Shown piece after piece: positions 54,132-63,141 of a DNA stretch of 64,000 nt (position 1 is its first letter; every line of letters begins with the position of its first letter). The notes under the pieces are model-generated. The model saw only the letters and a list, made by a program, of their open reading frames with translations, was not told the origin of the DNA and searched no databases. The position numbers and the translations under genes were made by a program. Source of the DNA: JBBIWA01 sp037439425 (GTDB lineage: Bacteria > Acidobacteriota > Blastocatellia > RBC074); contig JBBIWA010000004.1 of the NCBI GenBank assembly GCA_037439425.1, forward strand, positions 62,001-126,000, in the 5' to 3' direction.

Positions 54132-54141
54132 TATGCGGCGT

Positions 54142-54170
54142 ATGGTACGCTAGTGCTATCTAGGTGTCAA
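54142..54170 (-). promoter_or_regulatory. Promoter of the dcw cluster
   Basis: On the minus strand: TTGACA (54170-54165), 17-base spacer, TACCAT (54147-54142). It is about 130 bases before mraZ and immediately upstream of the MraZ-type boxes. Confidence 0.65.
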
Positions 54171-54407
54171 GGAATTTTATTATCTGTCAAATCTTCACCG
54201 ATAACTTCAGCTAGCCGCAGCCAAACCGCTGAGTTGTATGAGAAAACGATTATTGAGAGTAGATCAGCCATTTTGAAAGCTGCTGCCACTTGTGAGTGAA
54301 GGAAGATTTTTTTCTTGTTCTCCCTGCTGTGACTAAACTAGCCGCCCAAGCTATGCTATATTGGCGCGCGTTTGGTCAATTTTCAGAAAGCCAACAAGTT
54401 TAGGTAA
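54171..54407. other. Divergent intergenic region between the dcw promoter and the ZIP gene
   Basis: AT-rich compared with the genes. A possible extended -10 for the plus-strand ZIP gene is TGCTATATT near 54354-54362, but no good -35 is seen. No RNA gene was recognised. Confidence 0.35.
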
Positions 54408-55160
54408 ATGAATCATTTCATTCAACTATTGAGCTGTGGTCTGCTGGCAGCGGCCGGGAATCTGCTGGGCGGATTTTTGATCACCAGGCCACGCCCTGCT
54501 CACCAGACGAAGCTTCAGTATCTAATAGCCTTAGGCGCTGGCTTTATGTTAGCAGCAGTCCTGCTGGAGGCGCTTCCTGTCATCATTCAGCAGTGGGAAG
54601 GGCAAGGCTTCAGCGCAATGATCTGGTTATTGGCAGGCTACCTGTTGATTCAATTGGTCGAACACACCGTGGCTCCCCACTTTCATTTCGGCGAAGAAGT
54701 ACACGCAGCGGAGATGGCGCGGCGTGGAGTGGCTGCGACAGCCGTAGGGGCGCTTTCGATTCATGCGTTCTTCGACGGCGTGACTATTGCTTCGGGTCTA
54801 CTGACCAATTTCAAACTTGGCGTTGTGCTCTTTATTGCTGTCTTGCTCCACAAGGTGCCAGAAGGTTTTACCGTCGCTTCAATCGTGATGTCGTCGGGCC
54901 GAGAGCGGCTCGCCGCGCGACGAGCCACTATACTAGTAGCTGCTGCCACACTCGCCGGAATCATTTCCGTCTCTTATGTAGAGCCTGTGGTAGTCTATGC
55001 GCTTCCCTTCTCAGCGGGGGTAACGCTTTACGTTGCGGCCTCTGATCTGGTTCCAGAAGTCAACCGCCTGGGCAGAACGCATACTTCGCTATTGGTGTTC
55101 GTGGGGGTGGTGCTGTTTTATCTCACTCATCTCTTCTTACACGTGACGGTCGAGCCCTAG
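54408..55160 (+). CDS. ZIP-family metal transporter
   Basis: A 250-residue membrane protein with about eight helices. The conserved metal-site helices read 'LSIHAFFDGVTIASGL' (about 117-132) and 'AVLLHKVPEGFTVASIVM' (about 145-162), with the His, Asp, Pro and Glu of ZIP helices IV and V. A His-rich stretch 'HTVAPHFHFGEEVH' lies before them. Such proteins import Zn2+ or other divalent metals into the cytoplasm. It is divergent from the dcw cluster and has no obvious operon partner. Confidence 0.9.
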   Translation: MNHFIQLLSCGLLAAAGNLLGGFLITRPRPAHQTKLQYLIALGAGFMLAAVLLEALPVIIQQWEGQGFSAMIWLLAGYLLIQLVEHTVAPHFHFGEEVHAAEMARRGVAATAVGALSIHAFFDGVTIASGLLTNFKLGVVLFIAVLLHKVPEGFTVASIVMSSGRERLAARRATILVAAATLAGIISVSYVEPVVVYALPFSAGVTLYVAASDLVPEVNRLGRTHTSLLVFVGVVLFYLTHLFLHVTVEP

Positions 55161-55737
55161 TCGTGCCTTTTGTAATTGACCATTAGCGGCTCAATGCTGC
55201 TTGCGGTCACTCGTTCAGAGAAGCTGAAATCCCACTCCACGCCCTGCTCCCTGCGCTCGAGTGGACGTCTTTATTGTAGGGTACTGGAAGAGGGCTCGGC
55301 AGCAGTCAGCTCCGAAAGGGGCAACCGCACCCTTAGCCCAGGACAAGAGCCATTAGGATTGTGAATTTCGGACTCAGGAATTTCGGATGGCGAATTGCGA
55401 ATTTCGGACTCAGGAATTTCGGATCTGGAATTTCAATTCGCAGTTCATTTTGGCTGTTTCCGAGGTGGCAGCTTGGCCTTCACCCTGGGCTACTCTGTCA
55501 GGTCCGCTTTGCCGCACTTTTGGAGAGGACCAAAGGCGTGAGTTCTGAGTGAGGCCTTCCCCCGTGACTCAAACCTAATCGGTCTTTGGGATCGAGCCCG
55601 CCAGTGGTGAGGTCTCCCCTGCGCTCTTGCTTCTTGACGCCTCTGATCATAGGGTGTTAGACTTGTCTCAAATCTCACGAGTAACCGCCAGATGGAGCTT
55701 GCGGATCTTTTTTAGAATCAAGCCAAAGGAGGGCGGG
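55161..55737. other. Intergenic region with GAATTTC-type tandem repeats
   Basis: 577 bases. A 26-base block GAATTTCGGACTCAGGAATT plus TCGGAT occurs at 55363-55388 and again at 55399-55424. It is built of units such as GAATTTC, GGACTCA, GGATGGC, GAATTGC, mostly 7 bases long. An open frame over it encodes only NFG/RNFG-like repeats and is not a gene. The rest is featureless. Confidence 0.6.
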
Positions 55738-56277
55738 GTGCTATACAAAATCGGGCAAAAAGTTGTTTATCCCAACCACGGGATTGGCATCATCGAGCAA
55801 ATTGATGTCCGGCATATCAATGGCGAGCAAAGCGAATTTTATCTCCTGCGCTTGAGCGCCACCAACTCGCTGGTCATGGTTCCGACGCAGAACGCCGATG
55901 AGGTCGGCTTGCGTCGTCCTATTCCGAGCAGCCAGTGGGAGAAGCTACTGAAGTCCCTATCTCAGGACTTCGCGGCTCCACCGACGGATTGGAAAGATCG
56001 TTTCAAGGACCTCTCTGAAAAGATGCGCAGTGGCGATCTCTTCTCGGTGGCTGAGGTGCTCAAGACGCTGACCTACCTCAATCAGATCAAACCGCTTTCG
56101 TTTAGAGAGAAGCAGATGCTTGAGCGGGCTCGTTACCTGGTTATCAGCGAACTGGCGCTGGTCTCCGGCCTGTCTGAGAAACAGATCGAGCCTAAGGTAG
56201 ATCAGGCGCTTCGTGGAGCCTGCAACAAGCACTCCCGCGCATTTGCTCGCGCCAATGGCAGCAAGATTGGTCATTGA
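55738..56277 (+). CDS. CarD-family transcriptional regulator
   Basis: A 179-residue protein with the N-terminal CarD/CdnL RNA-polymerase-interacting domain ('YKIGQKVVYPNHGIGIIEQIDVRHINGEQSEFYLLRL', residues 3-39) and a helical DNA-binding C-terminal domain. 'DLFSVAEVLKTLTYLNQIKPLSFREKQMLERARYLVISELALVSGLSE' is typical. CarD proteins bind the beta subunit and stabilise open complexes, often at rRNA promoters. The GTG at 55738 has AAAGGAGGG just upstream, a strong Shine-Dalgarno; the upstream frame is not conserved. Confidence 0.92.
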   Translation: MLYKIGQKVVYPNHGIGIIEQIDVRHINGEQSEFYLLRLSATNSLVMVPTQNADEVGLRRPIPSSQWEKLLKSLSQDFAAPPTDWKDRFKDLSEKMRSGDLFSVAEVLKTLTYLNQIKPLSFREKQMLERARYLVISELALVSGLSEKQIEPKVDQALRGACNKHSRAFARANGSKIGH

Positions 56278-56467
56278 AATTCCATTCCTATCGCCCTATC
56301 TACTGCTGTCTCTCATCCCCTGGGAGGGGGCATTGTGAGCTTCGATAAGGGGCGAGTGAGCGGCGCTCACGCTGATCACTCTCTCTTCGTTACTCTGCTC
56401 CCAGCCCCTCCTGACACAACCACTTGAGAAGCGGCGCCTCAGCAAGGCCCATACTCGCTTCACTTTT

Positions 56468-56647
56468 TCACTGACTCAAGGCCTGACCGCAATTGCGGCA
56501 GTGCGTGCGCCGTTTGGCATTGAGCACGCCACAGCCTGCGCAGCGATAGTACATCGCGCGAGCAAAGAGATTCGTCAGCCAGGCGCTCACGACCAGGATC
56601 GCTGCCATCAGTGCCAGCCCCAGTATCGTCTCCGTCACTTCTCCCAT
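56468..56647 (-). CDS. 59-residue membrane protein with C-terminal zinc ribbon
   Basis: Read directly from the minus strand: MGEVTETILGLALMAAILVV, then a tail with CAGC (36-39) and CRNC (50-53) and the ending GQALSQ. One membrane helix (about 8-27) is followed by 'YYRCAGCGVLN' and 'RRTHCRNCGQ', a CxxC-x10-CxxC zinc ribbon. It lies between two plus-strand genes on the opposite strand. The Shine-Dalgarno is weak. The two CxxC pairs and the clean helix make it a real gene candidate. Function unknown; compare the 71-residue protein at 31735. Confidence 0.65.
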   Translation of the reverse strand: MGEVTETILGLALMAAILVVSAWLTNLFARAMYYRCAGCGVLNAKRRTHCRNCGQALSQ

Positions 56648-56783
56648 GATTCTTGCATCATAAGCACACCAGTAGGGAGCGACAAGGCAACAGCCTGCTT
56701 GCTACTACTGCTGCGACAGTAGTACCATACCTCAAACCTGAAGGATCAGACCGATCTGATCCCGTCTGCCTGGAGGTGCTGAA

Positions 56784-57476
56784 ATGGTCAAACGCTTAAT
56801 TACTCTGCTTGGTACAATCGCATTGGTTTGCCCGGCGCTCGGCGGGCAATCCTCTATTCAATCCTCCGACCTCATCATCCCAGAAGGCACCGAGATTCAG
56901 TTGACTTTACGCGATCCGCTTAGTTCCAAGCTCAGTGAAGTGGGCGACGAAGTGCTGGCTACGGTGCGCCGCGATGTGGTAGTCAATGGGCGCACGCTGT
57001 TGCCGCAGGGCACTGAAGTCGTCGGGCGTGTGACTTTGGCCCGGCCAGCGCGGCGGCCTCTCAAGGGTGGTATGTTGCACCTCACCTTTGAAAGAGTCAG
57101 GATGGAAGGCGGCGAGCAAAGGCTTTCAGCTGTAATCAAATCGGCCTCTGATTTCACGCGCGATGAAAAGGTGAAAGCCGACAGCGAAGGCACGCTCAAG
57201 GGGGGCGCCGGGGGCGGCCAAGTTTTGGAAAACCTCACTACTGCCGCAGCCATTGGCGGCATCGGCGCGACGATCATCATCCTGGCCAGTGCTGATCGCA
57301 ATTCGATTGGCGGCTTGGGAGGTGTGGGCATCAGTCGTGGCGGTGCAGTCGCCGGCGCTTCTGTGCTTGGGGCCAGCGTCATCACAGGCATTTTTCTGAC
57401 CAAGGGGAAAGAGGTCAGGTTAGATGAAGGGGCGATCATTCGCTTGAAACTGGAGCGACCGCTGGCTATCGAATGA
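56784..57476 (+). CDS. Exported protein of unknown function
   Basis: A 230-residue protein with a signal peptide (MVKRLITLLGTIALVCPALG). The body starts 'IIPEGTEIQLTLRDPLSSKLSEVGDEVLATVRRDVVVNGRTLLPQGTEVVGRV' (about 31-82), a beta-rich motif resembling the C-terminal part of TrbI/VirB10-type and similar exported proteins. A Gly-rich hydrophobic segment lies at about 140-210 and 'GAIIRLKLERPLAIE' ends it. GGAGGTG lies 7 bases before the ATG. Likely periplasmic or envelope-bound. I do not assign a function. Confidence 0.75.
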   Translation: MVKRLITLLGTIALVCPALGGQSSIQSSDLIIPEGTEIQLTLRDPLSSKLSEVGDEVLATVRRDVVVNGRTLLPQGTEVVGRVTLARPARRPLKGGMLHLTFERVRMEGGEQRLSAVIKSASDFTRDEKVKADSEGTLKGGAGGGQVLENLTTAAAIGGIGATIIILASADRNSIGGLGGVGISRGGAVAGASVLGASVITGIFLTKGKEVRLDEGAIIRLKLERPLAIE

Positions 57477-57528
57477 GCTGGGTGTCAGTAGTCGCTGCGA
57501 CCAATCTTCTTTAACTACACTCACCGAC

Positions 57529-58308
57529 ATGAGATTGAAAGATCGTGTGTGCATCATCACGGGCGGCGGCCGCGGGCTCGGCCGTGATATCGCTTTGGCT
57601 TTCGCGCGCGAAGGCGCGCACATTGTCGTTTGCGGCACAACCGAGAGCGCCCTCGCTTCAGTCGCAGCCGAAATTAAAGCCTCCGATCGGCGTGCGTTAC
57701 CTATCGTGGCTGACGTTTCAGATGAAGCAGCGGTTGCTCGCATGGTCTCAGCCGCAATCGCAGAATTCGGGCAGATCGATGTGCTGGTTAACAACGCCGG
57801 CATCATCGGCCCAACGGCAGTGGTGACTGAGATCAGGCGTGAAGATTGGGATCAGACCATCGCTGTTAACCTGACCGGAGCGTTTCTCTGCGCGAAGGCG
57901 GTGCTCCCGCATATGGCCAGGCGAGGCCAAGGCAAAATCATCAACATCGCTTCGGTCGCCGGGCACATCGGCTATGCGATGCGCAGCCCGTACTGCGTCT
58001 CAAAGTGGGGAATGATCGGTCTCAGTCGCACGCTCGCGCTAGAGTGGGGAGCTTACAACATTCAGGTCAATACTATCTCACCCGGCCCTGTGCGCGGCGA
58101 GCGTATGGAAGAGGTCATCCGGCGCCGGGCTGCCCAATCGGGTCGCTCCCTCGAAGAGACGAGGCGCGAATACACTTCGCGGCTCGCGCTTGAACGTTTT
58201 GTCGAGCCAGATCATGTGGCAGCGACGGCTGTCTTTCTGGCTTCGAGCGAAAGCGATAGCATCACAGGCGAGACGATTATGGTCTCGTCAGGCTATGGAC
58301 TTGCCTGA
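57529..58308 (+). CDS. SDR-family oxidoreductase
   Basis: A 259-residue classical short-chain dehydrogenase/reductase. 'CIITGGGRGLGRDIALAFAREGAHIVV' (residues 8-34) is the TGxxxGxG NAD(P) motif, 'VLVNNAGIIGP' the NNAG motif, and 'INIASVAGHIGYAMRSPYCVSKWGMIGLSRTLALEW' contains the catalytic Ser and YxxxK (Tyr/Lys). 'TISPGPVRGERMEEV' and 'SDSITGETIMVSSGYGLA' are typical of FabG-like members. The substrate cannot be deduced. It is followed after 71 bases by a CMD-family gene in the same direction. Confidence 0.93.
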   Translation: MRLKDRVCIITGGGRGLGRDIALAFAREGAHIVVCGTTESALASVAAEIKASDRRALPIVADVSDEAAVARMVSAAIAEFGQIDVLVNNAGIIGPTAVVTEIRREDWDQTIAVNLTGAFLCAKAVLPHMARRGQGKIINIASVAGHIGYAMRSPYCVSKWGMIGLSRTLALEWGAYNIQVNTISPGPVRGERMEEVIRRRAAQSGRSLEETRREYTSRLALERFVEPDHVAATAVFLASSESDSITGETIMVSSGYGLA

Positions 58309-58379
58309 AGGAGAGCGCAGCCTGGCGACCTGCTGGTCTCCTCAGGTGTATGCTTCAAAGCACGTTCGCTCCACCGCTT

Positions 58380-58775
58380 ATGATGAGCGATGAAAACAAA
58401 ACCAGCCAGGCGCGCAAGCAAGGTTTGAAGCTCATCGAAGAGATGCTCGGCCAGGAGCGCGCCGAACAGATCCGCCAAGCTTGGACAGCGCTCAGTCCTG
58501 ATTTCGAGCGCTACGTGGTTGAGTTTCTAGCCGGTGAAGTATGGAGCCGTCCGGGTCTGGATCGAAAGATCAAAAGCCTATGCACGATTGCAGCGCTCGC
58601 AGCGCTGGGACGGCCACAAGGACTGGAACTGAACATTCGCATGGCGCTGCGCAACGGAGCCACTCAGCAAGAGATCATCGAAACGCTGTTACACATTGCG
58701 CCGTATGCTGGATTCCCTGCCTGCTGGGAAGGTCTAACCATTGCCTACAAGGTCTTCAACGAAGAGGGCGAGTGA
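58380..58775 (+). CDS. Carboxymuconolactone decarboxylase (CMD)-family protein
   Basis: A 131-residue protein of the CMD/AhpD-like family. 'RKIKSLCTIAALAALGRPQGLELNIRMALRNGATQQEIIETLLHIAPYAGFPACWEGLTIAYKVF' (about 63-126) matches the PcaC-type half. The His in 'ELxxHIxxAL' is replaced by Asn-Ile-Arg (ELNIRMAL), and there is no AhpD CxxC, so catalytic identity is uncertain. The ATG at 58380 is chosen over 58350, since the earlier residues do not belong to the family. Probably in an operon with the SDR. Confidence 0.85.
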   Translation: MMSDENKTSQARKQGLKLIEEMLGQERAEQIRQAWTALSPDFERYVVEFLAGEVWSRPGLDRKIKSLCTIAALAALGRPQGLELNIRMALRNGATQQEIIETLLHIAPYAGFPACWEGLTIAYKVFNEEGE

Positions 58776-58883
58776 TGCACTTTTATCATTGATGAGCCGC
58801 CGCCTCGTCGCGCACAGTCTCAATCCTCCGGCGCAAGGTGAAGACTGATAGGCAAAGCTTGGATGTGACTGCTATGCTCGATT

Positions 58884-59063
58884 ATGATTCGCACAATGTC
58901 TCCTAAGTGGGAATTTGAACAGTTGAACGAGCCAGCACAACCATGGCCTGATCTAGCCAGCGAAGCTTTGCAGCGCTTGTTTGCGCAAAACCATGAGCTC
59001 CATCGAACTACCCGAACAAATCATCAATCGGCCACTATTCCTAATCTGCGCCCCTTGGAATAA
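58884..59063 (+). CDS. Possible 59-residue hypothetical protein
   Basis: An open frame from ATG 58884 to TAA 59061-59063, hydrophilic, with 'PWPDLASEALQRLFAQNHELHR' in the middle. No Shine-Dalgarno is clear and no family is recognised. It may be a small gene, a remnant, or chance. It ends just before the bidirectional terminator at 59083. Confidence 0.25.
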   Translation: MIRTMSPKWEFEQLNEPAQPWPDLASEALQRLFAQNHELHRTTRTNHQSATIPNLRPLE

Positions 59064-59082
59064 GCCGCAAGACCGAGCAGAC

Positions 59083-59126
59083 AAAAATCAGCGGGAGCAA
59101 GCCTGAGCTTGTTCCCGCTGATTTTT
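59083..59126. terminator. Bidirectional intrinsic terminator
   Basis: A 20-base arm AAAAATCAGCGGGAGCAAGC (59083-59102), a 4-base loop, then GCTTGTTCCCGCTGATTTTT (59107-59126), with one mismatch that can form a G-U pair in RNA. It has a GC-rich stem and runs of A and T on the two sides. It serves the minus-strand TonB receptor gene and any plus-strand transcript. Confidence 0.9.
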
Positions 59127-59188
59127 GCCTTCGCTGTTTGCCGAGAAAGCAGTGGCGAGCAAGTGCCCACTACCCGCTGACCCTGCGC

Positions 59189-62100
59189 CTAGAAATAGAA
59201 GCGCGCGCCAAACTGCACCTGAAGCGGGGCGCCAGGGTTATTGCTCTGGATGAAGTTGCCGTTGGCGTCCTTGATCTTCAGGAAATTCGGATTGGTCGGC
59301 GGGCCAAATCCGCAATTGGCTGGCACAGGTGAGGCACAGTAGTTGGTCACTGTGCTACCGCTCAGCTCTATGTTATCGAGGTTGAAGAGATTGAAGAACT
59401 CGGCGCTGAAGACCAATTTGCGTTGCTCACCGAAGCGGAAGCTCTTCTGCACGCGCAGATCAATATCATAGAGCGCGCGGTTGCGGAAGCTATTACGCCT
59501 GAAGGATACTCCCGGCGCGCTGTAGGGGCGGTCCGGGCCACCTCGGTCCCCATTAGCATCAAAGCCCATCGTGGGATCGATCGGGCGCCCTGACCGGAGC
59601 CGAATAGCACTTGACACTTCAAAGCCAGCCGGGAGGAAGAAGACCGGATTGGCCACGAACTGGTGACGGCGATCCAGCCGAGCGTAGCCGAATTCAGGAC
59701 CGAAGTTAAAGGCATTGTCGTACTGCACGCCTGTAGCATCGCGTTCATTGTCGTCATCCGAAAGCGACCTGGACAGAGTATAGAAAGCGCTGAACTGGCC
59801 CCAGTTACGACGGAACTGAGCGCGCACCGTCATGCCCTGATAGACTGAGCGGGCTGAAGATTCGCGCAGCCAGATACTATTGAGAGATGGGATAGGACGC
59901 GACTGCGCGCGACTGACCAGTCCAAAGAAGGGGCGTTGCGCCGGATCAGTAGAGGTCGAGCGCAAGATCGGCGTGGGCAAGTTAAGGTCGCGGTTGCGCT
60001 GCAGGTGGATCGTGTTGACCTGGCTGTAATCAATCCCGACCGTGAACCCCCTACTGAGTTCTCGTTCGATACCACCGCCCCACTGATAGGAACGCGGATT
60101 CTTATAATCATTGTCCCAGGCCAGGACGTTCACCCCCGTGAATGGATTGAAGGGCAGCCCCAGAGCCTGAGCCACTGACTGAACCTGCTGGATGGTCAAA
60201 ACCGGCAACTTGTCAAGCGTGAAGTTGTTGAGATCAACCCCAATCTGTTTCAATTGGCAGTAAACCGTGTTGCAATTGCGCAGCGGATTGCCCGCAGGCA
60301 AAGAACGGACATCCAGCGGAAGCTGAATCGAGACATCTCCCGGCGGAACGCGGAAGTTGTTCAGCGGTGCGGCAAACAGTAGCCCAGGCGTGCGGGCATA
60401 ATAGATGCCGCCGAAGCCGCGAATCACCGTTCTGGAATCATTGAACGGATCCCAGGCAAATCCAACCCGCGGCCCGAATTGATCGGTGTTATCCGGGATG
60501 AAACTCGGATCCACCGTATGCCCTGAAGGGAAGCGGAATCCGCGCACCAGATTGACCAGAATATCATTGTTGGTTACTGGCGCCGGATTGAACTGGCCTT
60601 CCCAACGCAAGCCATAATTGAGCGTGAAGTTTGGGCGGATGCGCCAGGCATCCTGCACGTAGAGAGCGAACTCATCCATTGAAAAATCGAGCCGCCCGTT
60701 GCCGATAGCGCGCCGATAGGTCACGCTTGCCGAGTCAAACCGGTTGGGTGTCGGGCCACCCAGCGAAAGGATCTCAAGCAGCGTTTCGGTATTGGTCCCG
60801 GAGATGCTGAAGGCTCCGAACTGGTTGAAGGCGAACGTCTGGTCAATAAAGATGTGATTGACCTCCGCGCCGAACTTCATGGTGTGATTGCCTGCAATCC
60901 AGGTCAGGTTGTTGTAGATCTGAACGCGCCAGTCGAACTGGGTGGTGGGCAAGAAGCTCACCGTGCCGAAGTTGCCGATTGCATTAGACACAGTTGGGGA
61001 TTGAGCATTGGCCAGGCGTGGCCGCTCTTCGCGCGAATATTGCGCGCGCAGCTCGTTGACCAGATTGGTTCTAAAGAAGCTGGTGTACTGGCCAACGGCC
61101 GTCTTGGTGTTATCCTTCTCAGTTCCATTGTTGGAAAGAGCGCTGACGGTGGAAGGGAACAATTGATTCCCAGTAGCATTGGCATTGAGCGCCTCGTTTC
61201 TGCTCTGGTTGTAACGGACATTGAAGCGATTCGCTTCGTTGAACTGATAGTCAAACCGAATAAGGAAAGCGATCGCATCGTTGGTTTGATCAAAGGGGGT
61301 TTCAAGCGATTTGTAGAAGTTAAAGGCTTCTTGCGAATTGGCTGTCGGCGTGAAACCAACCAGCCGGTTAAAGAGCACCTGGCGCGGATTGGTGAACTCC
61401 TGTTGCTCGTAAGAGCCGAAGAAGAAAGCCCGGTCGCGCTTGAACGGCCCACCAAATGAACCACCCCACTGTTGCTGCGTCGGCGCAGCGACTTGATCAA
61501 AAGCGTTCTTCTTTGCCAATTCGCGATGGCGAATCAGGTAAAAAGCTGAGCCGTGGAATTCGTTGGTTCCGGACTTGGTCACTGCGGTGACCACGCCGCC
61601 GGTGGAACGACCAAACTCAGCCGAGTAACCGGCAGCCACCACCTGGAACTCCTTGATGGATTCCTGCGGAATCGTAAAGGCAGTATTCGAGCGCTCGCCG
61701 CCACGGATGCCGCCGAAGAAGGGTTGATTGTAATCCACCCCGTCAATGTTGATGTTGGAGTTGATGCCGCGCTGGCCCACGAGCGAAATCTGGCCGCGCT
61801 GCGGATCGACCTGCGCTGTCGGCGTCAGGGTCACGAAATCCTGGAAGCGCCGGCCATTGATCGGCAGATTATTGATCGCTACTTCATTGATCAATGCATC
61901 CGGCTCGGAGCGGGTTGTCTGAATGGCCTCAGCCGTGATGACGACCGTCTCCTGGACACTGCCCACGCCCAGGGAGAAGTTGGCATCTGTGACACGGCCC
62001 ACAGCTACTTCGATATTGCTGAGCGTAGCTTTAGCAAAGCCGCTGGCCTCTGCTGAAACAGTGTAGGTGCCAGGCGGCAGGAGCACAATGCGATATAAGC

Positions 62101-62320
62101 CATCCGCGCTGGTTGTCACAGTGCGCTCAAATCCAGTCTGGGTATTTGAGGCTTTCACGGTGGCATTGGGAATGGCCGCTCCCGCACTATCGCGCACTGC
62201 CCCGGCGATTTGACCAGTGCTAGCCTGTGACTGTGCCACGACCTGGTTGGTGCCGAAAGCGAAGCAAAGGGCAAGAAGCGTCATTGCGTAGACTAACTGA
62301 TACAAGGTTCGCTTACACAT
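59189..62320 (-). CDS. TonB-dependent receptor (Oar-like) with carboxypeptidase-regulatory domain
   Basis: A 1043-residue outer-membrane protein. Signal peptide MCKRTLYQLVYAMTLLALCF and on to VVAQ. A carboxypeptidase-regulatory-like beta domain follows ('IAGAVRDSAGAAIPNATVKASN' to 'VAVGRVTDANFSL', about 40-125), then a plug ('LPINGRRFQDFVTLTPTAQVDP', 'SAEFGRSTGGVVTAVTKSGTNEFHGSAFYLIR') and a beta-barrel ending in F. This arrangement is the Oar/SusC-like type abundant in Acidobacteria. The ATG at 62320 has AGAGAGG upstream; the frame is open 18 codons higher. Substrate unknown; no SusD-like partner or TonB gene is close. Confidence 0.92.
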   Translation of the reverse strand: MCKRTLYQLVYAMTLLALCFAFGTNQVVAQSQASTGQIAGAVRDSAGAAIPNATVKASNTQTGFERTVTTSADGLYRIVLLPPGTYTVSAEASGFAKATLSNIEVAVGRVTDANFSLGVGSVQETVVITAEAIQTTRSEPDALINEVAINNLPINGRRFQDFVTLTPTAQVDPQRGQISLVGQRGINSNINIDGVDYNQPFFGGIRGGERSNTAFTIPQESIKEFQVVAAGYSAEFGRSTGGVVTAVTKSGTNEFHGSAFYLIRHRELAKKNAFDQVAAPTQQQWGGSFGGPFKRDRAFFFGSYEQQEFTNPRQVLFNRLVGFTPTANSQEAFNFYKSLETPFDQTNDAIAFLIRFDYQFNEANRFNVRYNQSRNEALNANATGNQLFPSTVSALSNNGTEKDNTKTAVGQYTSFFRTNLVNELRAQYSREERPRLANAQSPTVSNAIGNFGTVSFLPTTQFDWRVQIYNNLTWIAGNHTMKFGAEVNHIFIDQTFAFNQFGAFSISGTNTETLLEILSLGGPTPNRFDSASVTYRRAIGNGRLDFSMDEFALYVQDAWRIRPNFTLNYGLRWEGQFNPAPVTNNDILVNLVRGFRFPSGHTVDPSFIPDNTDQFGPRVGFAWDPFNDSRTVIRGFGGIYYARTPGLLFAAPLNNFRVPPGDVSIQLPLDVRSLPAGNPLRNCNTVYCQLKQIGVDLNNFTLDKLPVLTIQQVQSVAQALGLPFNPFTGVNVLAWDNDYKNPRSYQWGGGIERELSRGFTVGIDYSQVNTIHLQRNRDLNLPTPILRSTSTDPAQRPFFGLVSRAQSRPIPSLNSIWLRESSARSVYQGMTVRAQFRRNWGQFSAFYTLSRSLSDDDNERDATGVQYDNAFNFGPEFGYARLDRRHQFVANPVFFLPAGFEVSSAIRLRSGRPIDPTMGFDANGDRGGPDRPYSAPGVSFRRNSFRNRALYDIDLRVQKSFRFGEQRKLVFSAEFFNLFNLDNIELSGSTVTNYCASPVPANCGFGPPTNPNFLKIKDANGNFIQSNNPGAPLQVQFGARFYF

Positions 62321-63141
62321 ATGTGGCCTCTCTTGATGAAAATAGGATCTCTGGTTCTGAACGCTCACCGGCAAGACTGCCAGTAACGCCCAAGACGTTG
62401 ACGATCTTTCATCCCAGCCAGTCGGCTTTATGTATGATTGCTCTACCTACGTGATCATAGCGCTTGAGGACAACAGGCGGATAAGGCTTGCCTGAGACGA
62501 GTTATGTCCTCATACTTGTCGAAACTTGAGTATGGATACTAAATCAGTCAATAGCAGTAGTCAAGTTAAGTTTTTGAAAAGCAGCAATTCTCGCTCAACC
62601 CGAAGCGCAAGCCCCCAGTGTGTTACTTGTGTGCCTCATTTAGTCAGATAGCGCACTGATCGCAGAATATTTTAGACAATAGCGGCAGAGTGGACGGCTG
62701 CCGCCGAGCTTCGAGGAAGCTTGCTTGCCCGCAAGTGGGCTCCGGTACCGCTGATTGAAACGTGGGCCGTTTCGTTGCAATGGCGAGAGAAACATCAACG
62801 AGGTGTACCGTTAAAAAGTACCGCTGATTGAAACGTGGGCCGCTTCGCCGTCATCTTTCTACGCTCGCTGCGTAGCGGAGCGTTGCCTGATTAAGAACTG
62901 TTGGGTTCTCTGCTCAAATGCCACAACCACAATGCTGCGAGAGCTCTCCACGACGAGCTTGGAAAGACCTACCCACAAGACTGTCCACAAGGAGCGCAGC
63001 GATTGGCCTGCAGGAGACTTCTGATATAGCCGAGCGGCGCGCCTCAAACACCTTGGGCGCTAAACACGCCAGCTCACCGAGAGCAGGTAAAAGAGCATCA
63101 AGAGCTTGGGGCTGGGAAGTAAGCATAATTGTGTTCCCATT
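62321..63141. other. Non-coding region upstream of the TonB receptor
   Basis: No credible gene. It includes a direct repeat of about 30 bases (62745-62774 and 62818-62847) that contains GATTGAAAC. Further short open frames on both strands (around 62859-63160) have no family features. Confidence 0.5.
62745..62847. repeat. Two copies of a GATTGAAAC-containing direct repeat, 73 bp apart
   Basis: GTACCGCTGATTGAAACGTG and then GGCCG, C or T, TTCG is present at 62745 and 62818. The inner 'spacer' is about 43 bases. Two copies only, so not a CRISPR array by itself. Confidence 0.7.

Noticed and set aside
55361..55552. 63-codon open frame with NFG repeats
   Set aside because: The peptide is a direct translation of the GAATTTC-type DNA repeat; no start signal or domain.
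62745..62847. CRISPR array
   Set aside because: Only two repeats, conserved bases run beyond the GAAAC end, and no cas gene is in the window.
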